A stretch of DNA of 64,000 nt from Taeniopygia guttata (lineage: Eukaryota; Chordata; Aves; Passeriformes; Estrildidae), in contig NC_133028.1 in the NCBI RefSeq assembly GCF_048771995.1, positions 5,577,501 through 5,641,500 of the forward strand, read 5' to 3'. Of the stretch, positions 11,011-23,789 are shown one piece after another. The stretch's first letter is position 1; every line of letters begins with the position of its first letter. The notes under the pieces are model-generated. The model was not told where the DNA came from, did not search any database, and saw only the letters and a list, made by a program, of their open reading frames with translations. A program made the translations under genes and the position numbers.

Positions 11011-13394
11011 GGTGGGGAAGTGCCCAGAGAAGCCGCGGCCGCCGCTTCCAGCCCGGCCACCCTCTGCGCTTGTGCTCACGGAACACTTGTCCTCGCAGCA
11101 AGCCTGGGAATGGGAATATGCGGGAGAGACGGAGCTCAGCTGCTTCTCTACCGGTGCCAGGAGTCGGGACAAGGGGCAGCAGGTGCGAGCTGCAGCTAGC
11201 GGGAAATCTGGTTAAATATTAGGAGACAGCTTTTAGCCTGAGAGTGATCAGGCACAGGGCATGGAGACCTTGTGGTCTCATCTATAACCCTGAGACATTC
11301 CGACTTCCAATGGGGAAACATGGAGAGACCTGATTAGACTGTGAGTTTGGATTTAAAATTGAGATTGAAGCTGCTTAAGGAAGAGTTTGGGTCAGGAAAG
11401 CCCAGAAGTCCCTTGCAAGAACAATCAGACTGCAACTCAGCTCTGCTCAGCCTCCCAACAGCCCTGTCACATCAATGGGGAAACTGAGGCACAGGGGAGA
11501 GAGGAGACATGGGAGGGGCTGTGCAAAAAGAATCAATTTCTTTGCAGGAAAGGGCTGTGCATCCCTTTGCTGCTTTTTATTTTAATATAATCACCGTTTT
11601 TTTGAAGGGCAAGGTTAGCACAGGACCAGTGGCTGCACAAACCCAGGACGTGGCTCAGTGCTGGAGAAAGCAAAAGGACTTCAGGCCAGGCAGGCAGGAG
11701 CAGAGGAGGTACAGAGGATGGCTGATAACAGCCTGTGCCTGCTGTGAGCCACGGAGCCCACATCTGCAGCAAGGGACACACCACCCGCCAAAGCACCGGA
11801 GTCTGACACTAAATACATTGCCTCTCTCTCTTTATTATGGTTCTAACTGGAGCAATGAGAAAAATCTGTGATAGACAGTGGTCCAGTCACTGCCCTGGGC
11901 AGTGGTGTGGAAAAAGACTTTTCTGCACCCAACATCCTAAAATACTCTTTCTGCAGGCTCTTTAGGTAGAGGCAGTAGGTAAATTTCAGGTTCTGGACAG
12001 AGCTGCTTTTGATGGCATTGCTCAAGGTTGAACAGGGCAGCTGTAGCAGAGCAGGAAGCAAACAAGCATTTTAATAATATATCTGAGCCAAAACAGTGGG
12101 CCAGAGCAGAGCACACCTCTAGGAAATCAGCTAGGAAGGGAACTACTTATCTATAATTATATAAATTATATCACCAATCAGCCTGCATCTCCCCACTATC
12201 TCTGTGCTCAGTATTCCTCATGACATTACAAAGATGAAGCCTGAGCCACCCAAACCCGCTGTGGCCCCACAGTCCTCCCTGTACCTGTAGTCACCACATC
12301 TTCTTGGCACACTGGCATACAGTGGGGTACTCACCCTGTAATGGAGGTCTGTCCCCATTCCAGATGTAGATCCAGGTCTTTTCAGATGGTTCTGGATAAA
12401 ACAGCAAGGCTGGACCTTGTTCTTTAGGGATTGGTCCTAAATCGATGGTGAAACCTCCCCATCACCATCCCTGGAATCCCTGGAAGCTCCCAGTGATTAT
12501 TTACTTAGATGTTGAGGGGAGTGGCTGATATCTCCAAAACAGTGTCAGCTCCTCAACATGCTCCAGTGGTAGCTGACACAAAAAACTGCAAGTAGTATCT
12601 CTGGACAAAACAGTGAAATATTAGAAATAAAAGAAATAGCAAAAGCTGCAGGATATGTGATTTGCCTCCTCTATTCTAACCTCTCCCCTTCTCCATGATG
12701 GTGTGCCAAGGTGAATTCAGGATTTTCCTTCCTTGCCCATGCAGTGGCAGAGCGCACTTTGAGCTCAGCTCAGATTCAGGCTGGAACAAGGACAGGATCA
12801 AATCCATAGGCAGAACTGCACAAGCTGATAGTTTTTGTTACCAATGCAAGTATTTAATATCACCAATGTACATCTCTGCAAGAGTCACCCAGCACATTTC
12901 AATGAGACCTCACCTATTCCCACCAGCATGGGACCTCTGGGCATTCACTTACCCTATGTCTAATTCTTTTAACATGTGTTTTAACTATGTGAAATAACTT
13001 CATTAATGCATCCATTTTTTTTTTTTTCCAAGTGAAGAGCTTACAATGAGATTGATGATTCCTTCAGCAATACATCCCTCTGGGATGCAGGAGCCCTGAA
13101 AAAAAAAAAAAAAAAAAAGGATTACACCAGGATACCTGCAGCTCTGCATCTGCAAAGAGGTTGTTGCCACAACCCTCTCCATGCCCTGGGTCTGTCAGCA
13201 GTGATAACCCTCATTAACAAGGTCAGTGGTTACTGCTGGGGTGCAGGGACTGCTGATGTGGCAGTCACAGGTGAGCACAGAACACAGCCTGGGACACAAA
13301 CCAGGATGACACTGCCATTCACTTGGAGAGGTTTTCCCATGCTCAGCCCTACTTCATTTCCATGAACTCAAGTTTAGAGTGGCATTTCATTTTG

Positions 13395-13524
13395 GGTGGA
13401 GCTCTGAGCAACCTGGTCTAGTGAAGGTGTCCCTGCCCATGGCAGGGCAGTTGGAACCAGATGATCTTTAAGGTGCCTTCCAACCCAAACCATTCTGTGA
13501 TTCCATGATTCATTCCATGATTCT
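13395..13524 (+). mobile_element. CR1 LINE 3' end
   Basis: The sequence contains 'ggtgtccctgcccatggcag', 'gaaccagatgatcttta' and 'ccttccaacccaaaccattc', ending in the 8-bp-type tail 'tgtgattccatgatt'. These are the hallmarks of the avian CR1 3' terminus. It is a typical 5'-truncated copy. Confidence 0.95.
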
Positions 13525-14165
13525 TTAATAATATTTTGAATTTTTAAGAAAAAGAGGGGAAGAGTATGTCCATGCTGCCTGTCAGGACTCATCCACTGCA
13601 GCAACAGATGAAGAGCTGGAAAATGTAATAGCCTGTAATTAACCTGGTCTTACTCACTGCCTCCATATTCCTGCTGGGATTTGCAATTCTACTTTGGACC
13701 TTGCCCATTCCTGAGCAGTTTGTGGTCTCTGGACTCATATGTCATGAATCACCTGTATTTGCAAATTCCAGGTAAAGCTGGTGTCAGACTTTACCTTTTT
13801 TTTTTTCTTTTTTGGAATGCATAATTTTTCATTCATCCAGGGGAATTTCCTCAACCTCTCCACCTTCCAAAGGCATCCCAAAGCATGACGAGGATTGAGC
13901 AAGCATAAAGACATGTATAACAGCAGAAATTCAATTTTTCCCTAAAATGTCATGTCTCAGCCCCAAACATTGCAGCACTCAAAGACAAGTCCAGCAAAAC
14001 TCTCAACTTCGTGTTTGCTGAGCAGATTTTCCATCCTCTCTAGCAAAGTGTGCCCCTCTGCATGTCTGTCACAGGGACGTTCTCTCTCTCTCAGGATTTC
14101 TTCATAGAGGTGCACAGAGAGAAGAAAGACAAAACAGATTCTATTTCTGCTCCTTGTTTTTCCCA

Positions 14166-14462
14166 TGTGGAATGTGTTTGGAGAATTGTTTACCTGGGGT
14201 GATTGCTTGGTTGGATTTTGGTGAGGATTGTTTGAGCCTGATGGCCAATCCAATCCAATCCACTTGGGGCTGGACTCTCGCAAACAGGGTCAGGAGTTGG
14301 GGGTTAGATATGGTAGTTAGAGAAAGTAGTATGTAGGTTTAGTATCTTTCTATAGTATATTAATGTATTATAGCATAGTTATAATAAGGAAGTCATTCAG
14401 CCTTCTGAACTGGACTCGGACATCATTTCTTCCCACGGGGTTCGCCTGCATTTTACAAGACA
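14166..14462 (+). mobile_element. Solo LTR of an endogenous retrovirus (passerine type)
   Basis: The stretch runs from TGTGGAATGTG to ACAAGACA, with the AT-rich 'tagtatattaatgtattata' core, 'ataataaggaagtcattcag' and a CTTCTGAACTGGACTC block that I recognise from songbird ERV LTRs. No internal region is attached. No clean target-site duplication is visible. The family assignment is from memory and the boundaries are approximate; it is an old fossil. Confidence 0.65.
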
Positions 14463-17400
14463 TGTCCGAAGCACAAGAGGCACGCTGGGTCGGGGTTCCC
14501 GGGCGATCCCCGGCCCATTTCCCCGGCAGAGCATCCCCAGGAGCGCTGTGGACCAGCGGCTCTGCCGGAGCCACCGGTGAATCCCAAATCACTAGATGGC
14601 GGCAGTGCCTTGTGTCCAGGCATCCTGGAAGAGCTGCACATCCCTTTCCCTGATCCCATCCAGCTTTTCCCACCCTCGCACAGATCCCTCCACCCTTTGC
14701 GTTATGGACGCTATCCCAACAAAAGCCGGGAAACACCTCTCCGAAGTTTTGGAGCTGAGAAAAAGGAAGCACGGGCGGTGTCCTGCGGCAGGAGGGTTGG
14801 ATACAAAGCTGATGGAAGAGCTCATCGGGGTGGGAAGGAGGTTCTTCATGTTCACCCATCTTCTCCCCAGAGGATTCTGTCCTGGGATTTTATTACCTTC
14901 TTTTCAGCAAGATCTCTCCTGTCCCCAGTGAGACATTCAGAAAAGGGCACACAAAAAGGACCCCAACTCTCATCCAGGTCTAAAAAGCCCCACATTTAAT
15001 AAAAAAAGCAACACATAACCCTGAGCAGAACAAAAATGTCCCCATTACTCCCAGTCCTGTCTCTGCCCACAAGTTGCCTGGGGGCTGAAAATCACATTCA
15101 AACAAAATCTTTCAGACATGTGAGCTAGACAACACCAGGCAGGTCCAGAAAGGCAGTGACCAGGAAATTTGGGATTTTGCAATGCCATTTACTGCCCTGT
15201 ACAGAGTACTTCCCAGTGGGAAGTGTGTTTATGTTGGCTGAGGAAAATTACAGGTTTATCACTGGGAGTTGTTGAAGTTCTATGTCCCCTGCCCTCTCAT
15301 GTACAGAAGTGTGAACATTCATAGAGAGAACAGGGAGATTCCAGGTAAAAACTGCAAGGTTCTGGCCAGAAATCAAAGTATTTCAGTTGTGCCTTCTCAG
15401 ATGCAAGCACAATTTAGGCTCAGAATCTACATCAGGAAGGGAGCTGAGGAAGTTTGCAGAATGTCTGTAGCTGCACAGGCAAACATGCACCCAGAATTAT
15501 TTATTTGAGCCTCATGTCAAGGAGATATAAGACAGAAATATATGATTGTAAATAAATTAACTGTTCAAAGCTGCATCTGTGTTACAGCAAAGGTGGTTCT
15601 TTGCCCCATTTTCCAAATCTGAACTAAATTGCCAATATCTCAGCTGACATGAGGCAGAACTTCCACATGGATCACTTCCTCTCATCTGCAAATATGCACA
15701 TACAGACTTTTCCACCTCTGGTGATTCTGCAGGGCAAGGAGCTGCCAGCATGTTGGCCCTTTCCTCACATTTGAGTACAACGCTCTTGCCTCAGAGCAAG
15801 GTGTTTCACAACCAGGTCAAAGACATCTGTGTTGTGGTTTGGGTCTTGTAGGCCAAAGGCAGAGCAGAAAGGGAGCTCAAGGAATTGTGCAGTGCTGGCA
15901 TCCCTGTGGGATATTGGAGAAGCTGTTATATCCTGGAGAAGGTTGTGCAATCTGGTTCTACTGTGCTGAAGTTTACATTATACTGCATAATCACATTTTT
16001 TATCAAAATCTGCAATCCTATAGAATGTGGACTCTATGACTCCCAGTTAGGGACTGGACAAGGAAGATGCTTTATCAGCTTCTCTAGATGACTTTGGGAA
16101 ACACAAGCTCCATAATGTGCAAAAGGGGGGATACCTGTGCTCAGGGAGGCACTTTGACTATAAAAACATGACATAACGAAGAGGGACATGGACAGTGGCA
16201 ATCCTGGGCTTTGTCCACAGCCCTGGTCTTGCTGGCACCATGGTTGTTCTCCATGGAGCACCTCTGTGGCCCTGAACCTGGTGAAGGCTCAGTTGCTGTC
16301 CGACTCTATGCAATTCTCTGCCCTCCTCACAGCTGTGTCCTGCCTCAGCACTGACCCTCTGGCTGGTGCATCACTCTTGGCTCATTGCTTTCCCCAGCTA
16401 AGGAGCACTGTCTGCTAGGGAAGGTCTTGGGGTTATTGCTTGGACTTTGCTTCATTTTATATATAGATTGTGGTTATATATTTGCCTCAGGGAGAGACAG
16501 GAACAGCCTCCTCCTCAAGCTTGTCTGGCCCCAAGGTGCTCTCCTTGACTAATCACCTGCAACCCTCTGTGAGAAGCACTGAGTGAGCCACTGTGCTTGA
16601 TAAATCAGGATGAGGGGGAGCACAGCTGGGCAGGTGAGAGCTGGCCCACAGTGACAGCCAGGTGTCCCTCCAGGACTGGGTTCATCTGACCACTTGGAGG
16701 CTGCTGCCTTTCCATGCCATTTCCGTTTCCTTATCCCCACTGTGTCTCAGGGGCTCTTCACGTGCCTGGATCAGAGGGAAATGTTTGCACTGCAGATGTC
16801 TGGTGGGGTCTGATGCACCACTGGTTAAATCTTCACTGACTCTGCTTTGGGGGGTCTCTTCCAGGAATTCCTCACTCAAGAACATTGACTGCTAATGGCT
16901 CCATTTCTTTCCCAACATTTTCTTTCCTTGTCCTGGCACAAAGTACTTCCATAAGCAATGAGCACCCTTTTCAGTCCTTTACCTTGACTCCACGAGCTGG
17001 GCTGTGGTTGGAGGGCAGCCTCACCCCACCAAAGGCCAACCTGCTAGGACAGTACACGTCCTCTGAGGGCACAAACAGAGGGTCCCTGTGCCTGGAGAGA
17101 GGCCACAGCTCTATACCACAGATGTTGGAGGCAAGAGAATGGGAAGTGGGTGGCAGAGCCAGCAACTTTATTCCTATTGTAAAGCAAGTTCCCAGCAGCA
17201 AAGTCCAAATATTCTGTAAGCTCTGGTCCCCAGGTGATGATTGATAAGCAGAGCTAAGGCTCTTGTACTAGCAGTGATAGAGCTGTTTTGACCTTGAAGA
17301 AGCAATGCAAACCCTTTGCTCCATTTGGCACCTTTGCAATAAGACGAGAAGGGCTGAGGGCTGCTCTTCTCTGAATATCTGCATTGATGGAAAGCTTGTT

Positions 17401-18710
17401 GCACAAGCTACTGCTTTTGCATTCTTATCAGGGCTCTGATAGTGACATATCTAATCTAAACCTATATGAAATGGTGCTTGCATATCCGCAGCTTGGAAAT
17501 TACAGCTTGGAGGCAGGAATCTCAGCAGACTGCCAAGGCCATTTTAAAAAGAGAAGAATCTGGGAAAGGTGCTGTATTTAATCTCAGTGCTGTCTTGGTA
17601 ACACAGCACAAGGAAAACCAAGAGGGATGGAGAGCTGACGGCAGCAGCAGCATCTTCTCCATCCCATCCAACCTTTCAAAGCAATGCAGCCATGTGGCCG
17701 GATGAAGAAACCTTTGTTCATCAAGGTTCAAAATAATCATACCAGAGATGTGAAAACCTGGCAGCAGACCAAGTTTCCAGGTTCAAGGACAGCAGAAATA
17801 GAATTACCCAACCATACTATAGGCTGAGACAGAGGGGAGCCACCTGGGGATCTGTGCCTGGCAAGCTTGTGACCAAGCTTTTTAAAAAAATGGCTAGGGG
17901 TTTTGGGGTGTTCAACTGGACCAGCGGTAGGAGAATCCAGGACTGAATCATCAAAGGTCCTGGCTTGTAGCCTTTCACATTTGGGCCAAGAAAATCCTAG
18001 TGTAGAGCCCAACCCTGGCTTCCCGAAACATCAAGGTCCTGGGCTCACTGGTGGGGTAGATAAGAGAAGCAAGTGAGGTGATAGAGGAGAGATGCATGAA
18101 GACATTTCCAGACCTCCACCAGGCTGCCAGGGACCCTCCCCTGGACTATAGGAAGTGCCTCTCCCCATACTTTGGCTGTAAAGTCATTTTTGTAGTTCAG
18201 AACTTAATTAAGAGTTTCAGTTTGGACTGGAGGAGGCAGAGAGGCGTTTGTTTGGTTTTTTTTTCCCTGTAGGAGCCATAAACCTGAAAACCTAGATACA
18301 ATGTCCAACTCACCAAGGAGTGTGGGTAGGAGGGTGGCTTTCCAGACACTGAGTGAAAGTGAGAGCTGAGTTCAGGAATCCCTGGGAAGGGTTGAGGGAA
18401 TGTCATAAAAGGATGCAACTGCTCCACAGGCAGCTCCTGAGGTGACAGAGCCAAACTCTTCCTGATTATGGAAGATGTTGTATCGTGAGGCACCAGCCAC
18501 AAATTGCAGTTTGGGAAGTTTGGGTTGAGCACCTCTCCTTCAAGAGGTGGGTGTTGGAGACCCAGGATGAGTGCCCAGGGAGACAGAGAGGCTGGGTTTA
18601 AAATTTGGCCAAAACCATGTCTGATCCACTGGTGATACTCTTGCCTAAGACATTCTGCACATCCCTATCTCTGATTCAGGTACAAAAATCAGAAATAAGA
18701 TACATCAGTC

Positions 18711-18730
18711 TTTTTTTTTTTTTTTTTTTT
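18711..18730. repeat. Poly(T)20 tract
   Basis: A run of 20 T in the THNSL2-FABP1 spacer. Nothing recognisable adjoins it. Confidence 0.9.
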
Positions 18731-20621
18731 CTGACAGGCTTTTAAGACCCTCTGCTTTATTTTCAAAACAGCTTAAAGACAGAAGTACCTTCTGGCTTCC
18801 CTCAGGATGTAGCTTCCTCAATAATTTTTGAAAATGATCCACACCTATTCCCTTTATACAAACAAGATTCAAGTTTTAGGGTATGGATTTACTTTAATCA
18901 AATTATCAATTAACATGGCCTCATGTTAATGCAAATCAAGTGCATTTTCTTGGCCCTGGAAAATGAAAATGTTATCATATTTTAAAAGATGCTGTATTCT
19001 GTTGGGGATATGTACAAGTATTCTGAACTTTGCTATTGAGATTAAGTTTATCTCACCTGCCATTTGCTCAGCAAGCCCTGCTAGATAATAATTACCTTGG
19101 CCAAATTTCATTCAATAAGCATTTCTCCTTTCTTTAGTATGAACTGCATATCTCTGCTAAAGAAAATGAAAGAACATTGAGCCCAACAGAACACAAAGAG
19201 AATGTTGGCTGACAGGAAGCAGGGATCTAGCAGCTCTGGGTGCTGCCAGGACACAGCAAAAGAGGTCAGTCACCACTGTCCCCAGCAAGAGGATACTGAA
19301 AAGGGACATGTCAGCACAGCCCCATGTGACACCAGGCTATTCACCTGAGGCAGGCATAAAAATGAAATGCAGTTCCAACGTGACATAATTCTTGAGGGGT
19401 TTAAATGGGAAAAAAAAGCCAAAAAGCTGTTTGGAGAAATTGCTGAGTCAATCCACCCCTCCATGAATGCTCTTTGAACCTGCCTGGCTCCCTCCATGGT
19501 GCACACAGATGATGTCCCTGCAGATTTTCCCCCTCTCCCTGCCCACTTCATCCCCTGTCCATCCCACCAGCCAAGGCTTTCCCTCTCTTGCCTCATCTGG
19601 CAGACTGCCTGTACTAGTTAATAACCAGAAACTGAGGCTCACTACTGCAGCACAGAGAGCGGGGCTGAGGTGGCAGCAGCAGAACAGACTGCAGCAGAAG
19701 GCTCTGACAGCATCTCCAAATTGGAAGGAGATAGGTATTTTTCTTTCTTATACATGAGTTCACTTCAAAAAAAAGTACAAATATGTGAGCTGACTTTGGG
19801 AGGGAGGACAAATTCTTTGGGGCAAGAAGCCCAGCCTGGGAGTTCAGACCCAGAGGATGGATGCTCAGATGCCATGAAGCAATCCTGGGGAGCTCAACCA
19901 AAGGGACAGGACTGGAAAAGGAGCCCAGCTCTGAGTCCTGCTTTGGAGGGAGGAATTTGGCTCAGCTTGGAGGCTGCCACTGGCCCTTCTTCTAATGTGG
20001 CACTTGGAGAATTGCAGCTCCAAGGACTGGAATGCTTCTTCAGTACAGGACTGACTGTGGCTCCTATGGGAAAAGGAGATGAAAGTGATTTGGTAGATCA
20101 ATAATGGCACCAGCTCTCTATCCACATAGGACCATAGAGGTGGAACCTGATTCAAACTTCAGCCTTCAGGTGGGCCAGTGCAAGGCCAGGAATTGATTTG
20201 GAGTATTTTTCCTACAGGACAGCGATGGGTTTGTGCTGCTGCTACATGTGGGTTACACCAAACCCCACCAGCCCAGGTCTGTGAGGGAGTCAGTCCCTGC
20301 CAGTGTGCAGCCACTATTCTGCCAGTGCTAAAGACACCAGTGAGCAGAAACCCCCCAGTGTCAGCTCCAGGAGACACACAGTCACCACGTTCTCCTCCTC
20401 CACATATGTGCTTCCAGACTGCAAACTCATTAGGTGATTTGGCTCTTCCTCTGATAATGAGCCTCTTTGCACAATTATTATTTTTTTTTATCATTAGTTT
20501 GTCGATGCCACGTTGCAACCGCCATAAAATGGGGTTTTATGGGGTTTTCCCTGCCACCAGATTGTAAATTGTCGTCTGTAAAATGTAGAACAATTTATCA
20601 CTGACCATTGCCCAGTTTTAT

Positions 20622-20635
20622 GTTAATATTTGAAC
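20622..20635 (+). promoter_or_regulatory. FABP1: HNF1-like site upstream of FABP1
   Basis: GTTAATATTTGAAC resembles the HNF1 consensus GTTAATNATTAAC, with a perfect first half and a degenerate second half. It lies about 60 bp upstream of the TATA box, where mammalian FABP1 promoters carry an HNF1 site. The match is partial and function is inferred. Confidence 0.4.
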
Positions 20636-20660
20636 ATGCCCATAAACCAATTACATCATC

Positions 20661-20673
20661 TTACCTCTGGCCA
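20661..20673 (+). promoter_or_regulatory. FABP1: PPRE-like DR1 in the FABP1 proximal promoter
   Basis: TTACCTCTGGCCA matches 10 of 13 positions of the rodent L-FABP peroxisome-proliferator element TGACCTATGGCCT. It lies about 34 bp upstream of the TATA box, much as in rodents. A PPAR/RXR or HNF4 role is inferred from position and similarity. Confidence 0.55.
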
Positions 20674-20694
20674 ACTTTTAAGGCAGAAGGATGA

Positions 20695-20700
20695 TATAAA
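20695..20700 (+). promoter_or_regulatory. FABP1: FABP1 TATA box
   Basis: TATAAA lies 64 bp upstream of the ATG, which predicts a start site near 20725 and a 5' UTR of about 40 nt, normal for a small FABP gene. Confidence 0.8.
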
Positions 20701-20763
20701 ACCAAGCTCTGCTTACCAGCAAGGCACCTTCTCTTGTGTTAGGAGCACATAGAGTTTTCCACC

Positions 20764-20830
20764 ATGAGCTTCACTGGAAAATACCAGCTCCAGCACCAGG
20801 AAAACTTTGAGCCCTTTATGAGAGCCCTCG
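20764..20830 (+). CDS. FABP1: FABP1 exon 1, coding part (residues 1-22)
   Basis: 67 nt ending ...GCCCTCG before GTATGT, leaving one base of codon 23. It encodes the first beta strand and start of the helical lid, [15 protein letters not shown]. Confidence 0.97.
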
Positions 20831-23737
20831 GTATGTGCCTGCATGTGCTATGTACTGCTTTGTCTCTGCAGATCACATTGATTTTTGGGAGCCAACTGTG
20901 CTGATATGCTGATGGTGTAGATTGGGACATCTCTGAGATTTTCTATTTCTCTCTTTCACCTTGTAATTATTGGGATTTTAAATGTATTTGTGTGGAGATG
21001 TGATCTCAAAATAGAAGAGAAAGCACCTCTCTGTCTGGGGCGGGGGGTCAGGAGATGATGGGTGAAGTTTTCTGGCTTGCAGGAAGTCAGTCCTAGCAGG
21101 TTCTGCAGCCACTGGCCAGCGTGGCTGAGCGCTGCACACATGTGATAAGCCAGCAGGACCTTGGTGGCTTAGGGACACTGCAGATCTGCTCCATCAAGCT
21201 GTGAAATTTGAGGGCAAGCAGGACATTGCTCAGCCACTGTGCTGCGATGCTGCAAAGCCTCAGAAAAATAGTTGGTTCATCAGAAAAATAGTTGGTGCTG
21301 TTTAAATGATGAATGTGTCTGATAGATTTCCACTTCTGTAGAAGGGACAGGGAATTCTGTGACAGGGAATGTGGTCCTGCAAGGATCCAGGGGACTTCGC
21401 ACTATTTCTGCACGGTTATGTGCCAGAAGGGCTCTACCTGTCAGATCACCTTCAGGCTTTGGGAGAAGATTTTATAAATTGGTTCTGAGGAACCCTGAAC
21501 CTCATAAAAAAAACCCACTTTGTTCCTTTATTTTGTCTTGACTTAATCCATTTTTCCTTACCTGTCAGTGAAGGAAGGAAAGCAAGATTTATTTTTAGAC
21601 AGGGAGGTGGTGTTTGTGCTCCCAGCCAGGTCAGCAAGACACAGGACATGTCTAGTTCCCACACAAAATTCAAGATGACAGTATTCATCTTCCTTCCCAG
21701 CAGACTCAGGGACATATGGCTCTTGAGGAAGCACCATCACTGAAAAGCTTTTCCACACTGGAATAGAAATTTCCCAACTGTAGGTCCCCAAATCCTACTA
21801 CATTGATTTGTTCAGTGGCAGCAATCTGCCCACAGATGGCTCCACCATTCATTCAATGTCTCTTGTTCCTTGGCAGGGCTCCCTGAGGACCAGATCCAGA
21901 GGGGCAAGGACCTCAAGAGCATCTCAGAAATTGTGCAGGATGGGAAAAAGTTCACTATTACTGTGACCACTGGCTCCAAAGTGGTGAAAAACCAGTTCAC
22001 CATTGGGGAGGAGAGTGACATAGAGATGCTGAATGGAGAGAAAGTGAAGGTGAGTGAGCAGCCAGGGCCATGGGGGCTCAGGGATATTACATTTCCTTTC
22101 CAGCCATTCCCTCTGCATATGAGCAAAGGGACTGACCATACCAGAGGTATTAATTAATGCATTGCACTTCCTACAGAAAAAGCTTTGTATTTCTGACTCT
22201 ATTTTAATAGTCATTTTGGAAAACGCTAGAAGCCAGTGTTGTAATATCCCATTTGGAAAAGGGGGATAGAGATGCTTTGGTAAAATTTTTTGACAGGAAG
22301 AGTTTTGAAAGATTTGAGGTGAAAAGGGATTGACTTTGTGTCATCTTGCAACACAAAACATACCTCTGCCCTAATTTTGTAGACTCAAAGGCAGTGCAGG
22401 AAAATCAGACAATCAGTCATAAACCAATAAATCTCTCCTTTTAAGTCCCAGTAGCTGTTAGCTTCTCTGCTAGCCTTTCCCACTGCTTCAGATTACCCTG
22501 GGTGAGATGATTTGGCAAGGTGAGGAGTTACCACCCTTGAACTTGGGTGCTCCCTTTCCTGGATATTAGTTTCCAATGGTTCATAGAATTTCAAGGCAAC
22601 CCCACTAGTGAAATCTGCCTCTTGTCTCTGCCTCAGGAGGAGATGGAATTGCGGGGACTTTTGAAAGCAGGAGGGGTGATCACCAAAGAAATGCCCTGTG
22701 AATGGGGCTCTGAGAGCTCTACCAGCTGCATCACGATTTCCAGCATCTCTGCACTCCCTTTGGCATAAACCAGGGGGAAGCAGTTATTAGAACACTTTTA
22801 GCCTCTGTACATCAGCAGCTCAAAGGCAAATGAACACATCTTTTAGCTGGACAAAACAGAGAAACAGAAATTGGCTTTGCTTTGTAATTGATTTGATTAA
22901 TTTCATTGATCAGTGACAGCTGCCCCGGGGGTGCTGGTGCTGTCTGCAGCCTTTCTAGATGTGCAGCTCAGGTGGCTCTGCAGTCCCCTCTTGCTACAGC
23001 AGAGGAAGGAGAGCAGGGATCGAGGTGGTGTCTAGCAATAACATGAATGCTTCTGTCTTCCACCAGGCTGTTGTGCAGATGGAGGGTAACAACAAACTGG
23101 TCACGCAGGTGAAAGGGATGAAATCCGTCACGGAGCTCAACGGAGACACCATCACCTACGTAAGTGTAGAAGGACAATGGCTGGAACAGCAGGGCTGCCC
23201 TCAGGAGCCTGGCCTAGGAAGCTACAGGGGCACTGGGAGGTGCTGGAGCAGAGCAAGTGCTTGCACACAGGCTCTGAAGGCAGTTCCTCCTTAGAGTATG
23301 ATCCATAAAGTACTTTTTAAGATCCCAGTTTAGGCACAGCTGATCAAAGTTTCGGGTAATGAGGGCATGATCTCACCCACCCAGAGGAATAGGTATGTGC
23401 CAGGGCTTGGCACTCTTAGAGAAGAAAGGTGAGGCAAACTGATCAGCAGCTGAGAGATGCCAGCCTATCCCTATGTGCTTTGGGGTATTAATGAAGAAAT
23501 CCAAAGCTTTAAAAAATCCAGTTTATAAGAGATAGGCTGGGGATCAGTCCTGTTTTGATTTGCAAGACCAGATCCTAAGTACAGTTTGGAATTAAACACC
23601 ATGATGATCCTTATCCTTATCCAACTTGAGATATTCAATGATTCTACAAATTCATAAAAAGCTAACACTTTCCATTTCTTTTTCAGACAATGACCATGGG
23701 TGACCTTACCTTGAAGAGAGTCAGCAAGAGAATCTAG
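20764..23737 (+). CDS. FABP1: Fatty acid-binding protein 1, liver type, four coding exons
   Basis: Exons 20764-20830, 21877-22049, 23067-23159 and 23687-23737 join to 384 nt and 127 residues, the exact FABP1 length, with the intron phases shared by all FABP genes. The start [10 protein letters not shown] carries the FABP signature, and the end is KRVSKRI. Ser39 and Arg122, which contact ligand in mammalian FABP1, are present; the mammalian Cys69 position is serine and the protein has no cysteine. It is a cytosolic ten-stranded beta-barrel that binds two fatty acids or bile acids in hepatocytes and enterocytes. The ATG sits in a good Kozak context (CCACCATGA). The TATA box, PPRE-like and HNF1-like sites upstream suit liver expression. 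It is tail-to-tail with SMYD1. Confidence 0.98.
21256..21298. repeat. Short direct duplication in FABP1 intron 1
   Basis: The phrase 'cagaaaaatagttggt' occurs twice within about 40 bp, a simple local duplication. Confidence 0.7.
21877..22049 (+). CDS. FABP1: FABP1 exon 2 (residues 23-80)
   Basis: The acceptor is CTTGGCAG and the donor GTGAGT; 173 nt. It encodes [35 protein letters not shown] and ends GEKVK, including Ser39. Confidence 0.97.
23067..23159 (+). CDS. FABP1: FABP1 exon 3 (residues 81-111)
   Basis: The acceptor is TTCCACCAG and the donor GTAAGT; 93 nt, phase 0. It encodes [12 protein letters not shown] and [13 protein letters not shown]. Confidence 0.97.
23687..23737 (+). CDS. 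FABP1: FABP1 exon 4, coding part (residues 112-127 and stop)
   Basis: The acceptor is TTTTTCAG; it encodes [16 protein letters not shown] and ends with TAG at 23735. It contains the ligand-contacting Arg122. Confidence 0.97.
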   Translation, partial: TMTMGDLTLKRVSKRI

Positions 23738-23779
23738 AAAGATTATACATGCCAATAATTTACTGTGTAAAATGTGGCC

Positions 23780-23785
23780 ATTAAA
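23780..23785 (+). terminator. FABP1: Candidate FABP1 poly(A) signal
   Basis: ATTAAA, the commonest variant hexamer, lies 43 nt after the stop codon, giving a short 3' UTR as in other FABP1 genes. No canonical AATAAA is found closer. Confidence 0.6.
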
Positions 23786-23789
23786 ACAA

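Larger units (their letters stand above)
10216..11100 (-). promoter_or_regulatory. THNSL2: GC-rich THNSL2 5' region (probable promoter)
   Basis: CpG density and GC content rise sharply from about 9960 to 11060, covering coding exon 1 and the upstream repeats, which is the usual setting of a CpG-island promoter. No TATA box is evident. The start site and any noncoding exon cannot be placed from sequence alone. Confidence 0.5.
11101..20600. other. Intergenic DNA between THNSL2 and FABP1
   Basis: The two genes start from opposite ends of this 9.5-kb spacer (divergent promoters). Recognisable contents are homopolymers at 13099-13118 and 18711-18730, a CR1 end at 13395-13524, a solo LTR at about 14166-14462 and a CpG-rich patch at 14430-14850. 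I find no convincing exon, tRNA or small RNA in the remainder. Confidence 0.6.

Noticed and set aside
10699-11222. Open frames of 149-166 codons in all three plus frames, rich in Pro, Gln, Ala and Ser
   Set aside because: They are produced by the 16-bp minisatellite and GGCTC array, which open every frame; no start context, splice sites or domain.
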